Source of the DNA: Pseudomonas entomophila
Lineage (GTDB): Bacteria; Pseudomonadota; Gammaproteobacteria; Pseudomonadales; Pseudomonadaceae
Direction of reading: 5' to 3'
DNA: 64,000 bases
NCBI RefSeq assembly: GCF_018417595.1
Contig: NZ_CP070982.1
Location: forward strand, 4,577,001-4,641,000
The translations under genes and the position numbers were made by a program. The notes below the pieces were generated by a model. That model ran no database searches and had not been told where the DNA came from. It worked only from the letters and a program-made list of their open reading frames with translations. Of this stretch, positions 20,558 to 28,342 are shown piece after piece; position 1 is the first letter of the stretch, and each line of letters begins with the position of its first letter.

Positions 20558-21290
20558 GACCAACCTGACCAATCACAGCTGCCAGCCTCATTCGGCCCCG
20601 TATGAATCGCGCATGGTCGCCCTTGCGCAACACCCGCGTGATCTCACCTCCCCTCAAGGCAACCGGAGAAAGCGTTCCGTGGGCTACTCCGACAAACTCT
20701 GGGCGCCAGGCCAAACGCTGCGTATTTCGTTCGTCAATGAACCTGCTGAAACACTGAAGTCAGCCATCATGGCAGCAGCCAACAAGTGGTTGCCGTTCAT
20801 CAATCTCAAGTTCCAGCTGGTCGAAGACGATCTCTTTGCGGCGGAAATCAAGATCCATACCGGCGGTGATCCCAAGCAGAACTACGCTATGTTCGGCACG
20901 GATGCCCTGCGCGCCGCCGATGCCTCGATGGTGCTGGGGATAACCCCCGACATGGACAATTTCGAGTACACGGTCATTCACGAATTTGGCCATGCACTGG
21001 GCATGGAGCACGAACACCAGCATCCGGACGCCGATATCCCCTGGGATGTTCCCAAGGTCTACGCGCACTACGCCGCCAAGGGTTACGACCAAGAGACCGT
21101 CGATGAGGCGGTGCTGAGCAAGATCACCGTTGGCAACCTCACGAAACAACCGTATGACCGCCATTCGATCATGCATTATCCGGTGGATCAGGCGCTCACC
21201 GTGGGTGACTGGGAGGTAGGTATCAATTCTCAGATCAGCGAAAAGGACAAAGCCTTCATGCGCGCGGCTTATCCATACCCTAGCGAGTGA
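20556..21290 (+). CDS. Astacin-like (M12A) zinc metallopeptidase, paralogue 2
   Basis: A 244-residue paralogue of the preceding gene. The zinc site HEFGHALGMEHEHQHP places ligands at His142, His146 and His152 with catalytic Glu143, and the Met-turn SIMHY is at 204-208. Also shared are the N-terminal LW-PG-TLRISF block near residue 48 and the C-terminal VGDWEVGINSQISEKDK. No signal peptide or membrane segment is seen, and there is one Cys. The 83-nt gap from paralogue 1 and its own hairpin leader suggest separate translational control. Substrate unknown; cytoplasmic action or a non-Sec export route are both possible. Confidence 0.85.
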   Translation: MTNLTNHSCQPHSAPYESRMVALAQHPRDLTSPQGNRRKRSVGYSDKLWAPGQTLRISFVNEPAETLKSAIMAAANKWLPFINLKFQLVEDDLFAAEIKIHTGGDPKQNYAMFGTDALRAADASMVLGITPDMDNFEYTVIHEFGHALGMEHEHQHPDADIPWDVPKVYAHYAAKGYDQETVDEAVLSKITVGNLTKQPYDRHSIMHYPVDQALTVGDWEVGINSQISEKDKAFMRAAYPYPSE

Positions 21291-21392
21291 TCCTTTCTCA
21301 CTGCGCCTAACCTGAACAAACACAGGTCTGACTGCCTTTTCCTACGGTCAAGCAATATATACCGCAGGAGCAAAGGGCATTTCCCACATCGT

Positions 21393-21417
21393 GGAGCCTC
21401 CTAAACAATGAGGCTTC
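21393..21417 (+). promoter_or_regulatory. Hairpin containing the RBS of metallopeptidase 3
   Basis: An 8-bp stem (GGAGCCTC / GAGGCTTC, one G-U pair) with a 9-nt loop. The 3' arm holds GAGG (21410-21413), the SD for the ATG at 21422 with 8-nt spacing. It is the third hairpin of this type in the cluster. Confidence 0.55.
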
Positions 21418-21421
21418 TATT

Positions 21422-22171
21422 ATGACCCGTACCCTGATCGCGAACACCCTCCACGAACTTCGCACCACCCTGAAACAAGGCCCGAAAAACCGCGGGGCGA
21501 TAGGCACCCGCTCGATCGGCCAACAGTCAGCATTCTGGCTGCCCGCCCAAACCCTGCGCATTTCGTTCTGGGGCAACCCGGAAGAAGCCCTCAAGCAAGC
21601 GATCCTCGATACGGCAAGTCAATGGTTGGAATACGCCAACCTTGAATTCGAACGGGTGGGGAATAACGACCAGTCAGCTCATATCCGCATCGACTGCAAC
21701 GTGCCCGAGAATGTGAATCGAAGCTACCTCGGCAGGGAAGCGATGAACATCGAAGGCCCCACGCTGTACTTGGGCGTCAAACCTTCGAACGAAACATTCG
21801 AAATGACGGTCCTGCACGAGTTCGGCCATGTACTGGGGTTGAAGCACGAACATCAGCACCCGCAAGCCCATATACCCTGGGACTGGGAAGCCCTGCGCGA
21901 GGTCGTCATCGACGGGCTCTCGGAGGAAGAACTTAATCACAGTGATATCGAGGCCATTATTGATAAGGCACTTGACGTCAACTTCCGCCCACTTACCCCT
22001 GACGGCCTGATCCTGCTGCACTATGACAAGCTGTCGATCATGCACTACAGCGTCGAACAGGAACTCACCCTTGGTGACTGGGAACTGGACTACAACTGGC
22101 ACCTCAGTGAAAAGGACAAGCAGTTGGTCGGCATGATCTACCCGGGCCGCTTCGAACACTCGGCTATCTGA
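21422..22171 (+). CDS. Astacin-like (M12A) zinc metallopeptidase, paralogue 3
   Basis: A 249-residue paralogue, more divergent than the first two. The zinc site HEFGHVLGLKHEHQHP has His132, Glu133, His136, His142 and Glu143, and the Met-turn SIMHY is at 205-209. The segment between zinc site and Met-turn is about 10 residues longer than in the other two (contains LSEEELNHSDIEAIIDKAL). The shared LPAQTLRISF and LTLGDWELDYNWHLSEKDK blocks confirm common descent. No signal peptide. By eye its base composition looks slightly less GC-rich than flanking housekeeping genes. It is convergent with the antiporter gene, and the two 3' ends overlap by 8 nt. Confidence 0.85.
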   Translation: MTRTLIANTLHELRTTLKQGPKNRGAIGTRSIGQQSAFWLPAQTLRISFWGNPEEALKQAILDTASQWLEYANLEFERVGNNDQSAHIRIDCNVPENVNRSYLGREAMNIEGPTLYLGVKPSNETFEMTVLHEFGHVLGLKHEHQHPQAHIPWDWEALREVVIDGLSEEELNHSDIEAIIDKALDVNFRPLTPDGLILLHYDKLSIMHYSVEQELTLGDWELDYNWHLSEKDKQLVGMIYPGRFEHSAI

Positions 22172-23810
22172 CCTGCCCCAGGTTCGCCTCACTGAGGTCC
22201 AGCTCCCCTAGCACCTGGCGCACCACTTCATCGCCCACCTGATGCTGGCGATGCAGGTTGTACAGTTCCAGGCGCTGGGCCCGCAGCGCACGCAGGCGCA
22301 AGCGGCGCTCCAGCAGGTCCATCTGCTCGGCCAGGGCACGGGCCTCGGCGGTATCGTTATAGCTGTCCAGCTCATCCCGATACTCGGCCATCAACCGGGC
22401 CTTGAGCTCGATGGCCAAGGTGGCCTGCGCCGCGTCCTGTGGTGCACCGGCATCACTCACCTCCTCCGCCTCGAGGGCATGGATGGCTGCCTCGGCCGTG
22501 CGCCGCCAGGCCTCCTGAACCTCCTGGCGCAGGCGTTCGTCCGGGCTCTTGGTTACGCCGCGCAACAAGATCGGCAGGGCGATGACGGCACTGATCAGCG
22601 ACAGCAGAATCACCCCGGCGGCGATGAAAATCAGCAGGTCACGCTCGGGAAATGCCTTGCCCGCGCCCATCAGCAAGGGCACCGACATCACGCCCGCCAG
22701 GGTTACCGCACCGCGCACGCCGCCCAGGGTCAACAACCAGCAGGACCGGGCGGTCGGCATCAGCACCAGCTCGGGCTTGCCGCGCCAGCGCCGCACCACG
22801 CCGATCGCCCGCCAGATGCTCTGCACCCAGATGAACCGCAGCAGTACCAGCGCGGCGAAGATCGCCACAACGTCCAGGCAGCGCCAGGCCAGAGTCGGCC
22901 AGACCGTCGCCTCGTCACTGACCACCGCCTTGACGATGTCCGGCAGTTGCAGACCAAGCAGCAGGAAGATCAAACCATTGAAGGCAAACTCCAGCAGCGA
23001 CCAGACGCTGCGGTTGAGCAGCCGGGTGCTGGTCTGGCGTGGCAGCAGGTCAAGCCAGCTCTGCATCATCCCGGCAGCCACCGCCGAGAGAATGCCCGAC
23101 ACACCCAGCCGTTCGGCCAGCACATAGGCGGCGAACGGCAACAACAGCATGAACACCACATGGGTCGCCGGGTCGTCCCAGCCACGGGTGATCATCCACA
23201 TCCGCAGACGGCCGACCAACCAACTGAGCGCAACCCCCACCGCCAGCCCGCCAAGGGCGACGAGCACGAAGGTGAGGCTGGCTTCGGTCAACGAGAACAC
23301 GCCGGTGATGGCCGCCACCAAGGCGAACTTGAACGTCACCAGGCCCGAGGCATCATTCATCAATGCCTCTCCCTGCAGCATGTGCATCAACGGCGTGGGC
23401 AGACGGTCCTGGGTAATGGCCGACACGGCCACGGCATCGGTGGGCGAGAGCACCGCGGCCAATGCGAAAGCCACGGGCAAAGGAATAGCCGGCAACAGCC
23501 AGTGGATGAAGTAACCGGCCCCGACCACGGTGAACAGCACCAACCCCACCGCCAAGGCCACCACCGGTCCGCGGATACGCCACAGTTCACGCTTGGGCAT
23601 GCGCCAGCCATCGGCAAACAGCAGCGGCGGCAGAAACAGGAACAGGAACAACTCCGGGTCCAGCGCCACATGCAGCCCCAGGGTCGGCCAGGCCAGCAAG
23701 GCGCCAGCACCGATCTGCACCAGTGGCAGCGGCAGCGGCACCACCCGGCCCACCAGTTTCGACAGACTCACCAGCATCAGCAGGATAAGGACGGTATAGG
23801 CTGACTGCAT
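22164..23810 (-). CDS. CPA1-family Na+/H+ antiporter
   Basis: A 548-residue membrane protein with about 12 hydrophobic segments in the first 420 residues. It has the cation/proton antiporter motif SPTDAVAVSA (ion-binding Asp) and a hydrophilic, Glu/Arg-rich C-terminal tail of about 130 residues. Start MQSAYTVLILLMLVSLSKLVG at 23810 is chosen because it begins directly with the first membrane helix; the open frame extends to 24011 but that part is not conserved-looking. It probably exports Na+ or K+ in exchange for protons across the inner membrane. Its 3' end overlaps metallopeptidase 3 by 8 nt. Confidence 0.88.
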   Translation of the reverse strand: MQSAYTVLILLMLVSLSKLVGRVVPLPLPLVQIGAGALLAWPTLGLHVALDPELFLFLFLPPLLFADGWRMPKRELWRIRGPVVALAVGLVLFTVVGAGYFIHWLLPAIPLPVAFALAAVLSPTDAVAVSAITQDRLPTPLMHMLQGEALMNDASGLVTFKFALVAAITGVFSLTEASLTFVLVALGGLAVGVALSWLVGRLRMWMITRGWDDPATHVVFMLLLPFAAYVLAERLGVSGILSAVAAGMMQSWLDLLPRQTSTRLLNRSVWSLLEFAFNGLIFLLLGLQLPDIVKAVVSDEATVWPTLAWRCLDVVAIFAALVLLRFIWVQSIWRAIGVVRRWRGKPELVLMPTARSCWLLTLGGVRGAVTLAGVMSVPLLMGAGKAFPERDLLIFIAAGVILLSLISAVIALPILLRGVTKSPDERLRQEVQEAWRRTAEAAIHALEAEEVSDAGAPQDAAQATLAIELKARLMAEYRDELDSYNDTAEARALAEQMDLLERRLRLRALRAQRLELYNLHRQHQVGDEVVRQVLGELDLSEANLGQVR

Positions 23811-23889
23811 CGGTGAGCTTCCTGTTTGAACGGAGAATCGACAGCGGGGCACAACAACGCCATTGAAACGATATGTTAGCGGGGAGCGT

Positions 23890-23913
23890 CTATCGTGGGC
23901 CGCTACACGATAG
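23890..23913. promoter_or_regulatory. Inverted repeat CTATCGTG-N8-CACGATAG
   Basis: A perfect 8-bp inverted repeat with an 8-bp spacer in the 269-nt divergent region between the antiporter and the ArsC-like gene. The size and spacing fit a dimeric regulator's operator or a small RNA hairpin. No regulator gene is adjacent. Confidence 0.4.
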
Positions 23914-24079
23914 TCGCAGCTCGCCCCTGAATATGTAACACAATGATTCGCGATAAGCTGTGATACACATCGCCCCTGCCTTCGAGCCCGTGGCCGTGGC
24001 GCCAACCCCATCGATACCGCATAATCGGCCCCACCCTATCTTCACGGAGTATCGGGCTGCCCGGCGGCCCTGGCATTCA

Positions 24080-24427
24080 ATGGCTTACACTCTCTACGGC
24101 ATCAAAGCCTGCGACACCATGAAAAAAGCCCGCACCTGGCTTGAAGAAAAGGCCATCGGCTTCGAATTCCACGACTACAAGACCCAAGGCATCGACCGCG
24201 ACAGCCTGAACCGCTGGTGCACCGAGCACGGCTGGGAAGTCGTGCTGAACCGCGCCGGTACCACCTTCCGCAAGCTCGACGATGCCAGCAAGGCCGATCT
24301 CGACCAAGCAAAGGCCGTAGAACTGATGCTCGCCCAGCCGTCGATGATCAAGCGCCCGGTACTGGACCTCGGCGACCGCACGCTCGTCGGCTTCAAGCCC
24401 GACCTGTACGCCGCGGCACTGGCCTGA
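24080..24427 (+). CDS. ArsC/Spx-fold reductase-like protein (YffB type)
   Basis: A 115-residue thioredoxin-fold protein of the ArsC family. It has a single N-terminal Cys11 in YGIKACDTMKKA and the C-terminal block IKRPVLDLGDRTLVGFKPD. It lacks the additional Cys residues of true arsenate reductases, as in YffB/YfgD-like members, so glutathione-dependent reduction of an unknown substrate is more likely than arsenate resistance. Start ATG at 24080 (MAYTLYGIK) is chosen over an upstream in-frame ATG because it begins the first beta strand. It lies 44 nt before dapD, often its neighbour in pseudomonads. Confidence 0.88.
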   Translation: MAYTLYGIKACDTMKKARTWLEEKAIGFEFHDYKTQGIDRDSLNRWCTEHGWEVVLNRAGTTFRKLDDASKADLDQAKAVELMLAQPSMIKRPVLDLGDRTLVGFKPDLYAAALA

Positions 24428-24471
24428 ATCCCCGCATTACGCTCCAACCCCCTTTCGCACGAGGTAATCGC

Positions 24472-25506
24472 ATGTCTCAATCCCTGTTCAGCCTGGCCTT
24501 CGGTGTCGGCACCCAGAACCGCCAGGGCGCCTGGCTGGAAGTGTTCTACGCGCAGCCGGTGCTCAAGCCGTCGGCCGAGCTGGTCGCCGCCATTGCGCCG
24601 ATCCTCGGTTACGAAGGCGGCAACCAGGCCATCGCCTTCACCACCGCCCAGGCCGCACAGCTGGCCGACGCGCTCAAAGGTGTCGATAGCGCTCAAGCCG
24701 CCTTGCTGACCCGCCTGGCCGAAAGCCACAAGCCACTGGTCGCCACCCTGCTGGCTGAAGACGGCGCCCTGGCTTCCACACCCGAGGCGTACCTCAAGTT
24801 GCACCTGCTGTCGCACCGCCTGGTCAAGCCGCACGGTGTCTCGCTGGCCGGCATCTTCCCGCTGCTGCCCAATGTCGCCTGGACCAACCAGGGCGCGGTC
24901 GACCTCACAGAACTGGCCGAGCTGCAACTGGAAGCGCGCCTGAAAGGCGAGCTGCTGGAAGTGTTCTCGGTGGACAAGTTCCCGAAGATGACCGACTACG
25001 TCGTGCCGGCCGGCGTGCGTATCGCCGACACCGCCCGTGTGCGCCTGGGCGCCTACATCGGCGAAGGCACCACCATCATGCACGAGGGCTTCGTCAACTT
25101 TAATGCCGGCACCGAAGGCCCGGGCATGATCGAAGGCCGCGTCTCCGCAGGCGTGTTCGTCGGCAAAGGCTCGGACCTGGGCGGCGGCTGCTCGACCATG
25201 GGCACCCTGTCCGGTGGCGGCAACATCGTCATCAAGGTCGGCGAAGGCTGCCTGATCGGCGCCAACGCCGGTATCGGCATCCCGCTGGGCGACCGCAACA
25301 CCGTGGAAGCTGGCCTGTACATCACCGCCGGCACCAAGGTGAACCTGCTGGACGAGAACAACCAGCTGGTCAAGGTGGTCAAGGCCCGCGACCTGGCCGG
25401 CCAGACCGACCTGCTGTTCCGCCGCAACTCGCTCAACGGCGCGGTGGAGTGCAAGACCCACAAATCGGCCATCGAGCTGAACGAGGCGCTGCACGCCCAT
25501 AACTGA
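24472..25506 (+). CDS. dapD: 2,3,4,5-tetrahydropyridine-2,6-dicarboxylate N-succinyltransferase
   Basis: DapD succinylates tetrahydrodipicolinate, the first step of the succinylase DAP/lysine branch, upstream of DapC and DapE. The 344-residue protein has an N-terminal alpha/beta domain and a C-terminal left-handed beta helix (about 180-300) with the Gly-rich blocks GVFVGKGSDLGGGCSTMGTL and GANAGIGIPLGDR. The start MSQSLFSLAFGVG at 24472 follows GAGG with good spacing. This is the longer DapD type found in Pseudomonas. A strong terminator follows. Confidence 0.96.
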   Translation: MSQSLFSLAFGVGTQNRQGAWLEVFYAQPVLKPSAELVAAIAPILGYEGGNQAIAFTTAQAAQLADALKGVDSAQAALLTRLAESHKPLVATLLAEDGALASTPEAYLKLHLLSHRLVKPHGVSLAGIFPLLPNVAWTNQGAVDLTELAELQLEARLKGELLEVFSVDKFPKMTDYVVPAGVRIADTARVRLGAYIGEGTTIMHEGFVNFNAGTEGPGMIEGRVSAGVFVGKGSDLGGGCSTMGTLSGGGNIVIKVGEGCLIGANAGIGIPLGDRNTVEAGLYITAGTKVNLLDENNQLVKVVKARDLAGQTDLLFRRNSLNGAVECKTHKSAIELNEALHAHN

Positions 25507-25531
25507 GAACCTGCGAGTTCGAAGTGATAAG

Positions 25532-25570
25532 ATCGGGTCTTGCTCTTACGGGCAGACCCGATTTTTCTTT
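25532..25570 (+). terminator. Rho-independent terminator after dapD
   Basis: A 9-bp stem (ATCGGGTCT / AGACCCGAT) with a 13-nt loop is followed by TTTTCTTT, 26 nt after the dapD stop. It separates dapD from csdA. Confidence 0.88.
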
Positions 25571-25585
25571 CCAGGCCCCGCGAAC

Positions 25586-26791
25586 ATGTTCCAGCCCTCC
25601 CCCTGGCGTGCCGACTTCCCCGCCATCGCCGCCCTGCAACGGCAGCACCAGACCTACCTGGACAGCGCCGCCACCACGCAGAAACCCCAGGCACTGCTTG
25701 ACGCCCTGAACCATTACTACAGCCATGGCGCAGCCAACGTGCATCGTGCACAACACCTGCCGGGCGCCCTGGCCACCCAGGCGTTCGAAGGCACCCGAGA
25801 GAAGGTTGCAGCCTGGCTCAATGCGCCGGACACACGGCAGATCATCTTCACCCACGGCGCCACCTCGGCCCTGAACCTGCTGGCCTATGGCCTGGAGCAT
25901 CGCTTCGAGGCGGGTGACGAGATTGCCGTCAGTGCGCTGGAACACCATGCCAACCTGCTGCCCTGGCAACAGCTGGCGCATCGGCGCAACCTGCGCCTGG
26001 TTATTCTGCCGGTGAACGACCAGGGGTGTGTCGATCTGGAGCAAGCCCTGCAACTGATCGGTCCACGCACCCGTCTGCTTGCGATCAGTCAGTTGTCCAA
26101 CGTACTGGGCACCTGGCAACCGCTGGCACCGCTGCTGGCACATGCTCGCGCCCAGGGCGCGTTGAGCGTTGTCGATGGTGCCCAGGGTGTGGTTCATGGT
26201 CGCCATGATGTGCAGCAGCTGGAGTGCGATTTCTACGTGTTCTCCAGCCACAAGCTCTATGGCCCGGACGGCGTCGGCGTGCTGTACGGCCGCCAACAGG
26301 CGCTGGAGCTGCTGCGCCACTGGCAGTTCGGCGGGGAGATGGTCCAGTTGGCCGACTACCAGGGTGCCAGCTTCCGCCCGGCACCGCTGGGCTTCGAGGC
26401 GGGTACACCACCAATTGCCGGCGTCATCGGCTTGGGCGCCACCCTGGATTACCTGGCCAGTCTCGACGCCCATGCGGTTGCCGCCCATGAAGCCAGTCTG
26501 CATCAGCATCTGTTGCGCGGGCTGGCCGACCGTGACGGAATCCAGGTGCTTGGCTCCCCCCAGGCGGCATTGGCCAGCTTTGTCATCGAGGGCGTGCACA
26601 ATGCCGACATCGCCCACTTGCTGACCGAACAAGGGATTGCCGTGCGCGCCGGGCATCACTGCGCCATGCCATTGCTCAGGAACCTGGGGCTGGACGGGGC
26701 GATTCGTGTGTCCCTCGGACTGTACAGCGACAGCGACGATCTGCAGCGCTTCTTCGAGGCGCTCGACCAAGGCCTGGAGCTGCTGCGATGA
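25586..26791 (+). CDS. csdA: Cysteine desulfurase (CsdA/SufS class)
   Basis: A 401-residue PLP enzyme that takes sulfur from cysteine and passes it as persulfide to a partner. PLP-binding Lys223 is in FSSHKLYGPDGVG, and the persulfide Cys359 is in RAGHHCAMP, the SufS/CsdA-type (group II) active-site loop. It overlaps csdE by 4 nt (ATGA), which identifies CsdE as the acceptor. With tcdA nearby this is the CSD sulfur-transfer locus rather than the main ISC or SUF cluster, none of whose other genes are present. Confidence 0.94.
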   Translation: MFQPSPWRADFPAIAALQRQHQTYLDSAATTQKPQALLDALNHYYSHGAANVHRAQHLPGALATQAFEGTREKVAAWLNAPDTRQIIFTHGATSALNLLAYGLEHRFEAGDEIAVSALEHHANLLPWQQLAHRRNLRLVILPVNDQGCVDLEQALQLIGPRTRLLAISQLSNVLGTWQPLAPLLAHARAQGALSVVDGAQGVVHGRHDVQQLECDFYVFSSHKLYGPDGVGVLYGRQQALELLRHWQFGGEMVQLADYQGASFRPAPLGFEAGTPPIAGVIGLGATLDYLASLDAHAVAAHEASLHQHLLRGLADRDGIQVLGSPQAALASFVIEGVHNADIAHLLTEQGIAVRAGHHCAMPLLRNLGLDGAIRVSLGLYSDSDDLQRFFEALDQGLELLR

Positions 26792-27198
26792 ATCTTTCGA
26801 GCGAGGCCAGCCTGGCGCTGGAAAGCTTCGAGCAGGCTCGGGGCTGGGAGCAGCGGGCACGGTTGCTGATGCAGTGGGGGGATCGGCTGGAGCCACTGGA
26901 TGACAGTGAGAAGGTCGAGGCCAACAGGGTGCATGGCTGCGAAAGCCTGGTGTGGTTGGCGGCCACGCAGGAGGACGGCCAGTGGCATTTCAAGGCGACC
27001 AGCGATGCGCGCCTGTTGCGTGGTTTGCTGGCACTGCTGCTGGTGCGGGTGCAAGGCCTGGCCAGCGATGAGTTGACCGGGGTGGATCTGGGCACCTGGT
27101 TTTCTCAACTGGGGCTGGAACGGCAGTTGTCGCCCTCACGCAGCAACGGGTTGCACGCGGTGTTGCTGAAGATGGTCGAGTTGGCGACGTATCGCTAG
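26788..27198 (+). CDS. csdE: SufE-like sulfur acceptor CsdE
   Basis: A 136-residue SufE/CsdE-family protein that accepts persulfide sulfur from CsdA and stimulates its activity. The acceptor Cys51 lies in VHGCESLVWL, the family's Cys loop. It overlaps the csdA stop by 4 nt, so expression is coupled. A REP-type inverted repeat follows immediately and separates it from convergent tcdA. Confidence 0.93.
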   Translation: MNLSSEASLALESFEQARGWEQRARLLMQWGDRLEPLDDSEKVEANRVHGCESLVWLAATQEDGQWHFKATSDARLLRGLLALLLVRVQGLASDELTGVDLGTWFSQLGLERQLSPSRSNGLHAVLLKMVELATYR

Positions 27199-27212
27199 AT
27201 CGGTGGTGGATT

Positions 27213-27287
27213 CATCGCGGGGCAAGCCCGCGCCCACGACGTTCGAAGGAGCAGATCGAGTCGTGGGAGCGGGCTTGCCCCGCGATG
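27213..27287. repeat. REP-type inverted pair between csdE and tcdA
   Basis: Two REP-like units in opposite orientation (27213-27239 and 27261-27287), with the core CGGGGCAAGCCCGC and its complement near the ends. The pair can fold into a long stem and lies between two convergent genes, where it probably acts as a bidirectional terminator or mRNA stabiliser. Confidence 0.8.
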
Positions 27288-27290
27288 GGG

Positions 27291-28100
27291 TCACTCAACC
27301 TTGACCCGCTCCGAAGGCCGCCGCGCCCCAGCCACAAGCTTCTCCACCGCCTTGCTCGCGGCCACCATGCCGAAGGTCGCCGTCACCATCATCACCGCGC
27401 CGAACCCGCCCGCGCAGTCCAGCCGCACACCCTCGCCCACGAAACTCTTCTGCAGGCACACACTGCCATCCCCCTTGGGATAACGCAGCTGCTCGCTGGA
27501 AAATACGCATGGCACACCATAGTTACGGCTGGTGTTGCGCGAGAAGTTGTAGTCGCGACGCAGGGTCGAGCGCACCCGCGAGGCCAGCGGGTCGTTGAAC
27601 GTCTTGTTGAGGTCGCCGATCTGGATCTGGGTCGGGTCGATCTGCCCACCCGCACCTCCAGTGGTGACAATGGCGATCTTGCGTCGGCGGCACCAGGCGA
27701 TCAGCGCGGCCTTGGCCATTACGCTGTCGATGCAGTCGATCACGCAGTCGAGGTTTTCGGTGATGTACTCGACCATGGTGTCGCGGGTAACGAAATCGGC
27801 CACCGCGTGCACCGTACACGCCGGGTTGATCGCCCTCAGCCGCTCGGCCATGGCTTCGACCTTGGGCCGCCCGACCTGCCCTTCCAGGGCATGGGCCTGG
27901 CGGTTGGTGTTGCTGACGCACACGTCATCGAGGTCGAACAGGGTGATTTCGCCCACGCCACTGCGGGCCAGGGCCTCGGCCGCCCACGAACCGACCCCGC
28001 CAATGCCGACGATGGCCACATGGGCCTGGCGCAGGCGTTGCAAGCCTTCATCACCGTACAACCGGGCGACGCCGGCAAAGCGTGGATCTTCTGTGCTCAT
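27291..28100 (-). CDS. tcdA: tRNA threonylcarbamoyladenosine dehydratase
   Basis: TcdA (CsdL) is an E1/ThiF-like ATP-dependent enzyme that cyclises t6A37 of tRNA to ct6A. The 269-residue protein has the adenylation fold: GIGGVGSWAAEAL (nucleotide binding, about residues 33-45), FDLDDVCVSNTNRQ and the later DCIDSVMAKAAL. It is convergent with csdA-csdE. In E. coli CsdA-CsdE deliver sulfur that supports TcdA, so linkage here is functionally consistent. A short leader with a consensus -10 precedes it. Confidence 0.95.
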   Translation of the reverse strand: MSTEDPRFAGVARLYGDEGLQRLRQAHVAIVGIGGVGSWAAEALARSGVGEITLFDLDDVCVSNTNRQAHALEGQVGRPKVEAMAERLRAINPACTVHAVADFVTRDTMVEYITENLDCVIDCIDSVMAKAALIAWCRRRKIAIVTTGGAGGQIDPTQIQIGDLNKTFNDPLASRVRSTLRRDYNFSRNTSRNYGVPCVFSSEQLRYPKGDGSVCLQKSFVGEGVRLDCAGGFGAVMMVTATFGMVAASKAVEKLVAGARRPSERVKVE

Positions 28101-28127
28101 GGCTCAACCTCGAAAAAATCGGCGCGC

Positions 28128-28133
28128 ATTATA
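28128..28133 (-). promoter_or_regulatory. -10 element (TATAAT) of tcdA
   Basis: A perfect TATAAT on the minus strand, 28 nt before the tcdA ATG, giving a leader of about 20 nt. No convincing -35 is visible at 16-18 nt. Confidence 0.5.
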
Positions 28134-28342
28134 TGCCAAGCGGCCTGATCTGGGGTTGCCGTTGGCAAGAGTCCCGCCAAGCCTGCTTTAATGTCCCATC
28201 AAGTAAAAAGATATGGACGACAACCGAGCGGCCCCAGAACTTCATCCTCTTTGGCAAATCCAACGCAGTGCCCACTTCGCCAGTGTAGGACTTGCGCCCT
28301 GACGGCCCCGCCCCGCGCCACTCTTCGGAACCTCTAACACCT

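Noticed and set aside
24080..24427. Arsenate reductase for arsenic resistance
   Set aside because: Only one Cys is present, and no arsenic resistance genes are nearby; the dapD neighbourhood fits the YffB-like subgroup.
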